Shown here in pieces: positions 9,161 to 18,000 of a stretch of DNA of 32,753 bases (the stretch's first letter is position 1; each line of letters opens with the position of its first letter). The DNA comes from an uncultured Bacteroidota bacterium. Its GTDB lineage: Bacteria > Bacteroidota > Bacteroidia > Bacteroidales > P3. Under the pieces are notes generated by a model. That model had not been told where the DNA came from. It searched no databases and saw only the letters and a list, made by a program, of their open reading frames with translations. Location: the NCBI GenBank assembly GCA_902784865.1, contig CACZWL010000023.1, positions 1 through 32,753 of the forward strand, written 5' to 3'. The position numbers were made by a program, and so were the translations under genes.

Positions 9161-9965
9161 AACCATCCACCTACCCCTTGCCGCCATCATGGGGCTCCCC
9201 ATCGTGCGGCTGATTGACATCGTAGACATCGTCCTCGTGGCCGCGCTGGCCTACTACATCTACCGCATGGTGCGCGGCACCAACGTGATGCTCATCTTCT
9301 GGGCGCTGATAGTGCTGCTGGTGGCGTGGCGCATCGCCGACCTGCTGGGGATGCGGCTGCTGGGGGCGCTGCTGGGCGGCGTGGCCAGCGTGGGGCTGAT
9401 AGCGCTGGTGGTCATCTTCCAGCCCGAAATCAGGAAATTCCTGCTCTTCCTGGGCACCAAGACGCAGCTGGACCAGTCGTGGCTGCAGCGGCTGCAGTTC
9501 TGGAAGCACCACATTCAGAACAAGCAGAACGTCAACTACGAAGCCTACATCAACGCCTGCATGCACATGTCGCAGTCGAAGACGGGCGCCCTCATCGTCT
9601 TCAAGCGGCAGAACGAGGTGGAGGAGATCGTGGCCACGGGCGAGCGCATCGACGCCCTGGCCTCCAGCGCGTTGCTCGAGGCGCTGTTCTTCAAGAACTC
9701 GCCGCTGCACGACGGTGCCGTCATAGCCCACGGCAACGACATACTGGCGGCGCGCTGCATCCTGCCGGTGACGTCGCGCCTCGACGTGGCCCCCAACCTG
9801 GGCCTGCGCCACCGCAGCGCCATCGGGGTGACGGAGCAGCTGGACGTGCTGAGCGTCATCGTCAGCGAGGAGACGGGGGCCATCTCGTATGCCCTCGACG
9901 GCGAGATACACCACGACGTGAGCCCCGTCGAGCTGCGCCACGCGCTGGAAAAGTACGAGTGCTAG
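9153..9965 (+). CDS. cdaA: Membrane diadenylate cyclase (CdaA/DacA type)
   Basis: Makes cyclic di-AMP from two ATP, a second messenger for potassium/osmotic and envelope homeostasis. The N-terminal ~95 residues hold three predicted membrane helices (LIDIVDIVLVAALAYYIY, VMLIFWALIVLLVAW, a third ending LIALVVIFQPE). The DAC catalytic domain follows, with the diagnostic LHDGAV and RHRSAIG motifs and a late SEETGAIS segment. Length 270 residues is normal. It overlaps folP by 8 bp; starting at the later Met (9189) would remove the overlap and keep all membrane segments. No CdaR-like partner gene is adjacent. Confidence 0.95.
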   Translation: MPETIHLPLAAIMGLPIVRLIDIVDIVLVAALAYYIYRMVRGTNVMLIFWALIVLLVAWRIADLLGMRLLGALLGGVASVGLIALVVIFQPEIRKFLLFLGTKTQLDQSWLQRLQFWKHHIQNKQNVNYEAYINACMHMSQSKTGALIVFKRQNEVEEIVATGERIDALASSALLEALFFKNSPLHDGAVIAHGNDILAARCILPVTSRLDVAPNLGLRHRSAIGVTEQLDVLSVIVSEETGAISYALDGEIHHDVSPVELRHALEKYEC

Positions 9966-9992
9966 CAGTTGACAATCAGTAAAATGCAAATT

Positions 9993-10026
9993 ATTTTGCA
10001 GAGATACGAAAAATAGTCGTATCTTT
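9993..10026 (+). promoter_or_regulatory. Promoter for antitoxin relic and M16 peptidase
   Basis: TTTTG at 9993-9997, a 21-bp spacer, then TATCTTTG at 10019-10026: a good Bacteroidetes promoter. It overlaps a 13-bp palindrome. Transcription would start near 10032, giving a leader of about 225 nt before the peptidase gene. Confidence 0.7.
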
Positions 10027-10028
10027 GC
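9996..10028. promoter_or_regulatory. Palindrome over promoter (candidate operator)
   Basis: TGCAGAGATACGA (9996-10008) and TCGTATCTTTGCA (10016-10028) are inverted repeats with one mismatch and a 7-nt centre. The palindrome covers the -7 box and part of the spacer, as expected for a site bound by an autoregulating HTH antitoxin such as HigA. Confidence 0.5.
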
Positions 10029-10050
10029 AGCCTGAAATATATAAAAAAGC

Positions 10051-10182
10051 ATGTACGAATACAACCATAATGGCAACAAAGTGCTCTTCGAGCCACCCCA
10101 TCCCGGCGGCGCCATCGAGATGGAACTTGAGGAGCGTGGCATGACGGTTGAGCAGCTGGCCGAGGCCAGCGGCGTCCTTTGA
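10051..10182 (+). pseudogene. Truncated HigA-type antitoxin relic
   Basis: A 43-codon ORF too short for routine calling. Its core 'PPHPGGAIEMELEERGMTVEQLAEASGV' section (quoted here as PPHPGGAIEMELEERG, then MTVEQLAEASGV) resembles the start of HigA/XRE antitoxins, which typically read HPGE-LKEELEARG-S---LAE--GV. The stop codon comes after the first two HTH helices, where a complete protein would run for another ~50 residues. No toxin gene is next to it. The upstream palindrome-promoter fits an autoregulated antitoxin. It now lies in the leader of the M16 peptidase gene. Residual function is unknown. Confidence 0.55.
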
Positions 10183-10257
10183 CAACCCACTACGGCGACC
10201 GCTAGAAAAGAAAAAAACGAAACAAAACAATAAATAACAAACAATCAAACTAACACA

Positions 10258-13164
10258 ATGATGAAAAAAACAATTTGGGTATTCATGCTGACCCTGTTCG
10301 TGGGCAGCAGCGCCTTCGCCCAGCTTGGCCTCGGCGGCGGCGCAAAAGAGAAGAAGAGCGACCTCAACGCCCAGGTGCCCCTCGACAAGAAGGTGCGCTA
10401 CGGCAAGCTCGACAACGGATTCACCTACTACGTCCGCGACAACAAGAAGCCCGAGAACATGATCCAGTTCCGCCTGGTGAGCAACGCCGGTTCCATCATG
10501 GAGCGCGACGACCAGCAGGGCCTGGCCCACTTCTGCGAGCACATGGCCTTCAACGGCATCAAGGGCTACCCCGGCAACTCGATGATCGACAAGCTGCAGC
10601 AGCACGGCGTGGAGTTCGGCCGCGACATCAACGCCTACACCTCGTTCGACCAGACGGTCTACTACGTCAACATGCCCGCCGGCGACGCCGAGATGGTGAA
10701 GATGGGCTTCGAGATCCTCGACGGCTGGGCCGGCAACATCCTCTTCGACCAGAAGGAGATTGAAGAAGAGCGCGGCGTCATCCACGAGGAGTGGCGCGGT
10801 GGCGTCGGCCACGGCGACCGCCTCCGCCAGAAGACCTGGCCCATCATGCTCAAGGGTTCGCTCTATGCCGATCGCCTGCCCATCGGAAAGGAAGAGGTCA
10901 TCATGAACTTCAAACGCCAGAGCATCGTCGACTTCTTCAACGACTGGTACCGTCCCGACCTGCAGGCCATCGTCATCGTTGGCGACATGGAGGGCTACGA
11001 GTACAACGGCAAGAAGGGCGCCCAGGCCGTGGAGCAGAAGGTGAAGGACCTCTTCGCCGACCACAAGTTCCAGGGCAAGGAGAAGCTGCCCCGCCAGAGC
11101 TACGCCATCCCCGACAACAAAGACCCCCTCGTCTGCATCGCCCAGGACAAAGAAGCCACCTCGACCAGCCTGGCCCTCTACTGGAAGCACAAAAAGCATC
11201 CCAACGGCACCGTCGGCGCCTACCGCCAGATGCTGGTGCGCAACCTCATCGGCATGATGATCAACGAGCGCTTCACCGAAATCTGCGAGAAACCCACCGC
11301 CCCCATGATGTATGCCGGCGGCGGCTACAGCGGATTCCTCGGCCGCGAGATTGACGTCTTCGCCCTCAGCGCCGCTCCCAAAGAGAACCGCATCGAAGAG
11401 ACCGCCGCCCTGCTGCTGAAGACCATGAAGCAGGTCGACGAGCACGGCTTCCTCCAGGCCGAACTCGACCGCCAGAAAGAGGACCTCCTCTCCACCTACA
11501 CCAAGCTGGCCAAGGAAGAGAACAAGACCCAGTCGAACAGCCTGGCCGACGAGTACACCAACCACTACCTCGAAAACGAACCCTGCCCCGGCATCCGCCA
11601 GGAGTGGAAATACGCCAAAGAGTTCATCCCCGAGATTACCCTCGACGAGTGCAACGCCCTGGTGAAGACCTGGATCACCGACGAGAACCTCATCTTCTAC
11701 CTCACCGCCCCCGAGAAAGACGGCTTCAAGGTGCCCAGCGAGGCCGACGCCATCAAGATTATCAACGACAGCAAGAAAGTCAAGACCGAGCCTTGGGTCG
11801 ACAACTTCAAGGATGAAGCCCTCTTCACCCAGGAGCTGCCCAAGCACGTGGCCTACAGAGCCACCAAGCTCAACTCCGCCCTCGACTACTGGGAGTACAC
11901 CTGCCCCAACGGCGTGCGCTTCATCGTCAAGCAGACCGACCTCAAGGCCGACGAGATTCTCATCTCCTCCTTCTCCCTCGGCGGCAGCTCGCTCTACGAG
12001 GATGCCGAAGCCTACCAGGCCCAGAACGCTGCCAGCTTCGTCGACGCCGGCGGTATCGCCAACTTCAGCGCCACCCAGCTGCAGAAGAAACTCAAAGGCA
12101 TGAACCTCAGCATCAGCCCCTACATCAGCGACGAGACCCAGGGCTTCTCCGGCTCCTGCTCGCCCAAGGACCTCGAGACCACCCTGCAGCTCATCAACCT
12201 CTACTACACCGCCCCCCGCAAGGACCAGGAAGCCTACGAGCGCAACATCGAGAACACCATCAACCAGATCAAGTTCGTCCGCGAGAACCCTCAGGTCGCC
12301 TTCATCGAGACCTTCTACAAGACCGCCTTCCCCAACGACAAGCGCCAGGTCATCATCCCCTCCGAGGAGCAGGTGCGCGGACTTAACCTCGACCGCATGT
12401 TCAGCATCTACCGCGAGCGCTTCGCCGATGCCTCGAGCCAGACTTTCTTCTTCGTCGGCAACGTCAGCAACGACGATGTCAATCTCATTGCCCGCTACCT
12501 GAACAACCTGCCCGCCAACGGCAAGCAGAAGAACGAGACCTTCGTCAACCGCAATCCCAAGTTCGCCGAGGGCATCAAGCACGCCGAGGCCGTCAAGGGT
12601 ATCGAGCGCCAGGGCATGCTCATCATCTCCGGCCAGATGGATGTCGACGCCGCCGAGCTCGACCCGCAGACCCGCATCGCCATCACCGAGCTGGGCGAGG
12701 CCCTGAGCATCACCGTCACCGAGATTATCCGCGAGAAGAACGGCGACGCCTACAGCCCCAGCGCCGGCTTCGACTACGAGCTGACCCCCGCCGGCCAGGT
12801 CTCCTGGCAGTTCTACATCGGCTGCGACCCCGAGAAGGCTCAGAAGATTGAGAAAGACTGCATCAAGATCCTCAAGCAGTACATGAAGAAAGGCTGCGAC
12901 CAGAAGACCCTCAGCAAGGTCCAGGAGCAGATGATCGTCAACCGCGGCAAGAGCAAGCAGAACAACAGCTTCTGGCTCGGCCAGATCAGCAGCAGCTACC
13001 GCCTTGGCGAGAGCCGCGACCAGCTGGTCAACAACTACGACAGAATGGTCAAAGCCGTCACCATCGCCGACATCAAGGCCCTGGCCAACAAGTACATCAA
13101 CCTGAACAACTACGTCGTCGCCACGCTGCGTCCCGAGGACGCCTCGAAGGGCAGCGCCGAGTAA
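10258..13164 (+). CDS. M16 family zinc metallopeptidase, exported
   Basis: Pitrilysin/insulinase-type peptidase of 968 residues with four M16-type lobes expected for this length. An N-terminal signal peptide (FMLTLFVGSSAFA-Q) places it in the periplasm or outer membrane. The inverted zinc motif HxxEH is visible as HFCEHM (His91, Glu94, His95), and the distal Glu ligand is in the IEEERG segment (Glu170/171). The C-terminal half keeps the inactive-lobe pattern (YYTAPRKDQEAYER, then YRERFADASSQTFFFVGN). It starts MMKK, so either Met may be used. It is probably transcribed with the antitoxin relic upstream and ends at a strong hairpin terminator. Family members degrade oligopeptides; the substrate is not predictable here. 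Confidence 0.93.
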   Translation: MMKKTIWVFMLTLFVGSSAFAQLGLGGGAKEKKSDLNAQVPLDKKVRYGKLDNGFTYYVRDNKKPENMIQFRLVSNAGSIMERDDQQGLAHFCEHMAFNGIKGYPGNSMIDKLQQHGVEFGRDINAYTSFDQTVYYVNMPAGDAEMVKMGFEILDGWAGNILFDQKEIEEERGVIHEEWRGGVGHGDRLRQKTWPIMLKGSLYADRLPIGKEEVIMNFKRQSIVDFFNDWYRPDLQAIVIVGDMEGYEYNGKKGAQAVEQKVKDLFADHKFQGKEKLPRQSYAIPDNKDPLVCIAQDKEATSTSLALYWKHKKHPNGTVGAYRQMLVRNLIGMMINERFTEICEKPTAPMMYAGGGYSGFLGREIDVFALSAAPKENRIEETAALLLKTMKQVDEHGFLQAELDRQKEDLLSTYTKLAKEENKTQSNSLADEYTNHYLENEPCPGIRQEWKYAKEFIPEITLDECNALVKTWITDENLIFYLTAPEKDGFKVPSEADAIKIINDSKKVKTEPWVDNFKDEALFTQELPKHVAYRATKLNSALDYWEYTCPNGVRFIVKQTDLKADEILISSFSLGGSSLYEDAEAYQAQNAASFVDAGGIANFSATQLQKKLKGMNLSISPYISDETQGFSGSCSPKDLETTLQLINLYYTAPRKDQEAYERNIENTINQIKFVRENPQVAFIETFYKTAFPNDKRQVIIPSEEQVRGLNLDRMFSIYRERFADASSQTFFFVGNVSNDDVNLIARYLNNLPANGKQKNETFVNRNPKFAEGIKHAEAVKGIERQGMLIISGQMDVDAAELDPQTRIAITELGEALSITVTEIIREKNGDAYSPSAGFDYELTPAGQVSWQFYIGCDPEKAQKIEKDCIKILKQYMKKGCDQKTLSKVQEQMIVNRGKSKQNNSFWLGQISSSYRLGESRDQLVNNYDRMVKAVTIADIKALANKYINLNNYVVATLRPEDASKGSAE

Positions 13165-13195
13165 GGAAGGGGTACACACAACACACTTCAGACCC

Positions 13196-13231
13196 AAGCG
13201 AGGGCGGGCAAGAATTGCCCGCCCTCGCTTT
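13196..13231 (+). terminator. Perfect 16-bp hairpin after the M16 gene
   Basis: Arms 13196-13211 and 13215-13230 (AAGCGAGGGCGGGCAA and its complement) with a 3-nt loop. It lies between convergent genes and could serve both strands. The T run after it is short. Confidence 0.75.
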
Positions 13232-13245
13232 ACCCCAGAGGGGGC

Positions 13246-13290
13246 CTAGTTTTTCTAGTATAACTAGTACAACTAGTATCACTAGGAACC
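13246..13290. repeat. Five 9-bp CTAG-type tandem units
   Basis: Units begin at 13246, 13255, 13264, 13273 and 13282: CTAGTTTTT, CTAGTATAA, CTAGTACAA, CTAGTATCA, CTAGGAACC. The array ends directly at the stop codon of the MATE gene. CTAG words are usually scarce in bacteria, so a phased cluster is notable. Function unknown. Confidence 0.7.
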
Positions 13291-14637
13291 TTATTTTGTG
13301 CGGCGGACAAGTTGCGGCGCGTAGCGCCAGAGGAGGTAGGCGCAGAGGAGGAGGGTCAGCACCTCGGCGACGTCGACGGCCCACCAGATGCCGTCGGCAC
13401 CAAGCAGCGCCGGCAGCAGCCACACACACCCTAGTTCGAAGACCATGGACCGCGCAAAGGCCGCCACGGCGCTGACCATACCGTTCTGGAGGCCCGTGAA
13501 GAGCGCCGAGATGAACATGCTCCACCCGCAGATGAGGAAGCAGAGCATATAGACACGTATAGCCCTGGTGGTCAGGGCGGTGAGGGCAGCGTCGTAGCCG
13601 ACGAAGACCCGAGCCAGCGGCGAGCTCAGCGCTTCGGCCAGCACCGTCATGGCCAGACCCACCACACCGATGACTACCAGCGACTTGCGCAGCAGCGACC
13701 GCTGCTCGCCGACGTTGCCGGCGCCGTAGTGGTAGCCCACGACGGGCGTCAGCGCCAGGTTGTAGCCAATGAAAATAGACGCGTAGGCGAAGGCTATGTA
13801 CATCAGTATTCCGTAGGCCGCCACGCCGTCCTCGCCGTAGAGGTGCATAAGCTGCAGGTTGTAGCAGATGCTGACAATGCTCATCGAGATGTTGCTGACG
13901 TATTCCGACAGGCCGTTGCTGCAGGCCTTGCCGACATAGGGCCAGAGCGTCTTCGACCCGCGCAGCAGGCGCAGGCTGCCGCGATTCAACCGGCTGGAGC
14001 TGAAGTAGATGACAGGAAAAGCGCCGCCGACCACCTGCGAGGCCACCGTGGCCCAGGCCGCCCCGGCCACGCCCCACTGGAGCAGCCACACGAAGAGGGC
14101 GTCGAGGAGGATGTTGGTCACCCCGCTGACAAGGCTCATCACCGTGCCCAGCTGCGGCCGCTCGGCGGCCATATAGAAGGACTGGAAGGCCATCTGCAGG
14201 GCGAAGAAAGGCATGCCTACCATGCAGATGCGGCTGTAGACGACGCAGTCGTGCATCATAGGCCCGTCGGCCCCCAGCCACCGCGCCACCCACGGCGCCA
14301 GCAGCCCGAAAGCCAGCCCCATCGACGCACCCATCACGGCCGAGAAGCGCACCAGCATGGTGAACACGCGGTTGGCCTTGCCGACGTAGCCCTCGCCTTT
14401 CACCTTGGCCACCAGCGCGGCGCCGCCGCTGCCCACCATCTGCCCCAGCGCCGCCAGCATCATGATGGCGGGCCACATCAGGTTGACCGCAGCGAAGCCC
14501 GTTTTCCCCACAAACCGCGACACAAAAAAGCCGTCGACCATGCTGTAGACCGACGTAATCAGCACCATGGCGATGCTCGGCAGCACCGATCTGGCGATGC
14601 GGCCGTAGGTGTAATGTCCTGATAGTTCGATGTTCAC
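13291..14637 (-). CDS. MATE family multidrug/drug:cation antiporter
   Basis: A 448-residue polytopic inner-membrane protein of the MATE/DinF type, expected to export cationic drugs or metabolites in exchange for Na+ or H+. It starts ELSGHYTYGRIARSVLPSIA, then SMVDGFFVSRFVGKTGFAAVNL, a pattern typical of Bacteroidales MATE proteins. About twelve hydrophobic segments follow in two halves. I start it at the GTG (14635-14637) giving MNIELSGHYTYG, because a promoter box sits 28 bp upstream and the longer reading frame to 14772 would cross it and add a low-complexity leader. The C-terminus ends RRTK right at the CTAG repeat array. Confidence 0.88.
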   Translation of the reverse strand: MNIELSGHYTYGRIARSVLPSIAMVLITSVYSMVDGFFVSRFVGKTGFAAVNLMWPAIMMLAALGQMVGSGGAALVAKVKGEGYVGKANRVFTMLVRFSAVMGASMGLAFGLLAPWVARWLGADGPMMHDCVVYSRICMVGMPFFALQMAFQSFYMAAERPQLGTVMSLVSGVTNILLDALFVWLLQWGVAGAAWATVASQVVGGAFPVIYFSSSRLNRGSLRLLRGSKTLWPYVGKACSNGLSEYVSNISMSIVSICYNLQLMHLYGEDGVAAYGILMYIAFAYASIFIGYNLALTPVVGYHYGAGNVGEQRSLLRKSLVVIGVVGLAMTVLAEALSSPLARVFVGYDAALTALTTRAIRVYMLCFLICGWSMFISALFTGLQNGMVSAVAAFARSMVFELGCVWLLPALLGADGIWWAVDVAEVLTLLLCAYLLWRYAPQLVRRTK

Positions 14638-14664
14638 GGCGTTGGCTGTCTTAAAATCGCAGTG

Positions 14665-14672
14665 CAAAGATA
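14665..14672 (-). promoter_or_regulatory. -7 promoter box of the MATE gene
   Basis: The minus strand reads TATCTTTG, an exact TAnnTTTG match, about 28 bp before the GTG start. A TTG lies 15 bp further upstream, closer than usual. The box position argues against any start codon upstream of it. Confidence 0.6.
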
Positions 14673-14773
14673 GCAAATTTTTCCCAATCCGCCCTTCATC
14701 CTGCCCGCCGCTCCCCCACCCCAGGGACGGCGGTTCCCGCCCCGCGGCCTGTCGCACCCCTGTCGTCCCCACC

Positions 14774-14807
14774 CCGTTCGCCTGCTGTTTCCCTTCCGTT
14801 CGCCTGC
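14774..14807. repeat. Two direct 12-bp repeats
   Basis: CCGTTCGCCTGC occurs at 14774-14785 and 14796-14807, spaced 22 bp, beside the dispersed intergenic repeat. Function unknown. Confidence 0.55.
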
Positions 14808-14900
14808 CGAATACCTAGCAGTGCCGTAGGATGTACCTAGTATGTCAAAAGGGGAGCAAAAGGGGAGTTTTATAATGCACTGATTGTCAATATACTGAAG
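14808..14900 (-). repeat. Dispersed intergenic repeat, copy A
   Basis: On the minus strand the order is TTGACAATCAGTGCATTAT, then CTCCCCTTTTGCTCCCC and TTTTGAC, then AGGTAC/CTAGG-type words. The same order occurs at 21964-22050, and a weaker copy lies at 25143-25195. All read in a common frame as a short peptide with PFCSP(F/T)D. It lies between the MATE and porU promoters. Confidence 0.6.
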
Positions 14901-15064
14901 ATGCACAAAATTGACCCGTCGGACGGCTTTTTTCCAAAAAACGCACCACTAATACCCTGGCTGGGTACCGCGCTTGCTATCAGCGTTTTGCAATATTTCT
15001 GACAAAAAATGCAATAAAACGCGCACACGTGCGTTATTGGAACAATGAAAAAAGACCCACGGAA
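14901..15064. other. Leader region of porU
   Basis: No exact TAnnTTTG box is present; TATTTCTG near 14994 is the nearest. An imperfect palindrome AACGC-GCACACGT-GCGTT lies at about 15018-15035. The end of the region carries the mini-ORF at 15045. Confidence 0.3.
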
Positions 15065-15068
15065 GTGA
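15045..15068 (+). other. Seven-codon mini-ORF overlapping the porU start
   Basis: ATG AAA AAA GAC CCA CGG AAG TGA has its stop codon overlapping the proposed porU GTG start as GTGA. This is the arrangement used in translational coupling. The alternative is that this ATG was once the porU start and a frameshift has moved it. Confidence 0.35.
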
Positions 15069-18000
15069 AGAACTTTGCGACAACCCTACTGCTGGCGCTG
15101 CTGGCCACCACGGCGGCGGCGCAGAGCCACTCGGTGCTGGCCACGGGAGACTGGTGGAAAATCGGGGTCGAGAACGACGGCATCTACCGCCTGACGGCCG
15201 TAGATATACCCGCCCTGGCAGGCACACCCGTCGACCGCATAGCCGTCTATGGCGGCGGCGGCGGCATGCTGTCGCTCAACAACAGCCAGACCCCCATCGG
15301 CGACCTGGCGCAGGTGGCCACGCAGGTGGTCGACCACAACGGCAACGGCACCTTCGACGCCGGCGACGAGCTGCTCTTCTATGGCGAAGGCCCCGACCAG
15401 TGGGTCTACGACGACGACCTGATGCGCTGGCGCTTCGTGCACCACGCCTACGCCGTCCGCAACCACTACTACCTGACCACCAGCGCCACGGCGCCCCTCC
15501 GCATAGCCACCGCCGACGCCCCGGCAGCCGAGGCCGTCGTTAGCCGCCACACCGTCGTCGCCAACATCGACAACGACCTGGTCAACATACTGCAGACCGG
15601 GCAGCTCTGGATGGGCGAGCGCTTCTCCTCGGCAGTGCCCTCGCGCTCCTTCACCCTCCGCCTGCCGGGCAACAACATCTCCGACGTCAAGCTGCGCTAC
15701 GCCCTGGCCAACAAGTCGAACAATACCGGCACGTTCAGCGTCGCCACCACGGGCTACAGCCGCCAGATCTCCATCGGCAGCTCGCAGGTCTACAGCACCA
15801 ACTATGCCGACCTGCCGCAGGCCGCGCAGGCTTACACCTTCGCCCTCGACTTCCACCCCGGCGAGAGCTCCGCCAACGGCTACCTCGACTACATAGAGCT
15901 CTGCGCCCAGGCCGACATAGCCCTCGGCGGCGGCCAGACCCTGGTGCGCTGCAACCCCCAGGGGGCGGCCACGGCGCGCTTCGTGGCCCAGCAAGCCGCG
16001 GGCCTGCGCGTCTGGGACGTCACCCGTCAGGGTCGCGAGCGCGAGCTGGCGGTGACCCAGAACAGCTGGACCGACAGCGCCTCGACCGCACACCGTTACC
16101 TCCTCTTCGACGGCACCTACTACCTCTCGCCCGCCGACATAGCCACCCTGGAGAACCAAGACCTGCACGGCAGCGGCCCCGCCGACCTCGTCGTGGTGGC
16201 CAACCCCCTCTTCCTGCCCCAGGCACAGCGGCTGGCCGCGCTGCATGAAATCTTCGACGGCCTCAGCACCCTCGTCGTCACCGACCAGCAAGTCTTCAAC
16301 GAATACTCCCACGGGCAGCAGGACCCCCTGGCCTTCCGCTCGCTGCTGCGCTGGCTCGACAGCCGGCACCCCTCGCAGCCGCCCCGCTACCTGCTCCTCT
16401 TCGGCAAAGGCACCTACGACAACCGCAACCTCAGCGGCCACAGCCTGCCCACCGTGGCGCTCTACGAGACCGAATACTCCTTCGACGACAACGGCATCTC
16501 CTATGCCAGCGACGCCATCCTGGGCTACCTCTCCCCCACCGGGCGCGGCATGGCCTCGGAAGTGCAGAGCGTCAGCGTCGGCCGCCTCCCGGCCAAGAGC
16601 ACGGCCGAGGCCGACCACCTCGTCGGCAAGATAGAAGCCTACATCACCCGCCGCGACCTCCTCGACGACAACAGCCGCGGCGACTGGCGCAACTACGTCG
16701 CCCTGCTGGCCGACGACGCCGACCCAGGCCGCCCCTCCGACTCGCTCTTCGCCCACTCCTCCGAAGTGGTGGCTACCGACATACGCAACACCTACCCGCA
16801 GCTCCACGTCGACCGCCTCTACGCCGACGCCTACCACCAGGCCTCCGGCGCCATAGGCTCCTACTACCCCGACCTCAACAACGCACTGCAACAGCGCATC
16901 AACTACGGATGCCTACTGCTCAACTACATAGGCCACGGCTCGACTGCCTACATAGGCACCGAGCGCTATATCGCGCCGGCCGACATCGCCGCCTACTCCA
17001 ACACCGACCGGCTGCCGCTGCTGGTCACCAGCACCTGCTCCTACGGCCGCCACGACCTCACCGACGCACTCTGCGGCGCCGAGGAGTGCATCCTCGCCCC
17101 AGCGGCCATGGTCTCCGTCATCAGCGCCTCGCGGCCCATCAGCCACGTCGAACGCTTCAACAAAGACGTCGTCCTCTTCGCCCTCAACCCCGACAACGCC
17201 ATCGGCGACGCCCTCCGTAAGGCCCGCAACCTCACCCCCTCGTCGCTCAGCATCGGCATCATCGGCGACCCCGCCCTGCGACTCAGCCAGCCCTCCAACC
17301 GCGTCGTCGTCACCCACATCAACACCCAACCCGTCGACGGCACGGCCGACATACAGGCCGACGTGCTCTCGCGAGTCACCGTCAGCGGCGAGATCGTCGA
17401 CAGCAACGGCACCCTGCTCACCGACTTCGACGGCACCATCTCCCCCGTCGTCTACGACCGCGCGACACGCTCCTCAACCCTGGCCAACGACAACCCCGGC
17501 ACCGAGGTGGCCTTCCTCCAGCAGAAAAACATCCTCTACAAAGGCACACACACCGTCAGCGGCGGACGCTTCGAGTACTCGTTCATCGTCCCGATGGACG
17601 TCTCCTACCGCTACGACTACGCCAAACTCAGCCACTACGCCAAGTCGGGCACCGACCACGCCGCAGGCAGCTTCACCCGGCTGATGTTCGGCGGCATGAG
17701 CGACTCCGCCGCCACAGGCCAGCAGCCACCGTCGGTGCGCCTCTTCGTCAGCGACACCACCTTCCGCAACGGCGGCCTCACCGGCCCCAACCCCACCCTC
17801 GTGGCCCTGATATCCGACTCGGCAGGCATCAACGTCGGCTCAGGCCTCGGCCACGACATCACCGCCATCATCGACGGCAACCCCAACAGCATCATCGTCC
17901 TCAACGACCTCTACCAGCCCGACATTGCCGACAGCCGCCACGGCACCGTGGCCTACACCCTGGCCAACCTCGCCCCGGGGCGCCACACCGCCACCCTCAA

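Noticed and set aside
9991-13197. 1068-codon open frame antisense to the M16 peptidase
   Set aside because: Valine/leucine/glycine low-complexity shadow of a highly codon-biased gene; the sense frame has HxxEH and a signal peptide.
13246-13290. CTAG array considered as a CRISPR or attachment site
   Set aside because: Units are only 9 bp with no spacers, and no integrase or cas gene is near.
14638-14772. Longer N-terminus for the MATE gene
   Set aside because: It would cross an exact promoter box and add a non-family leader; the GTG at 14637 gives the typical family start.
15086-16891. 601-codon antisense frame inside porU
   Set aside because: Shadow frame; the porU sense frame has the catalytic His/Cys motifs and family length.
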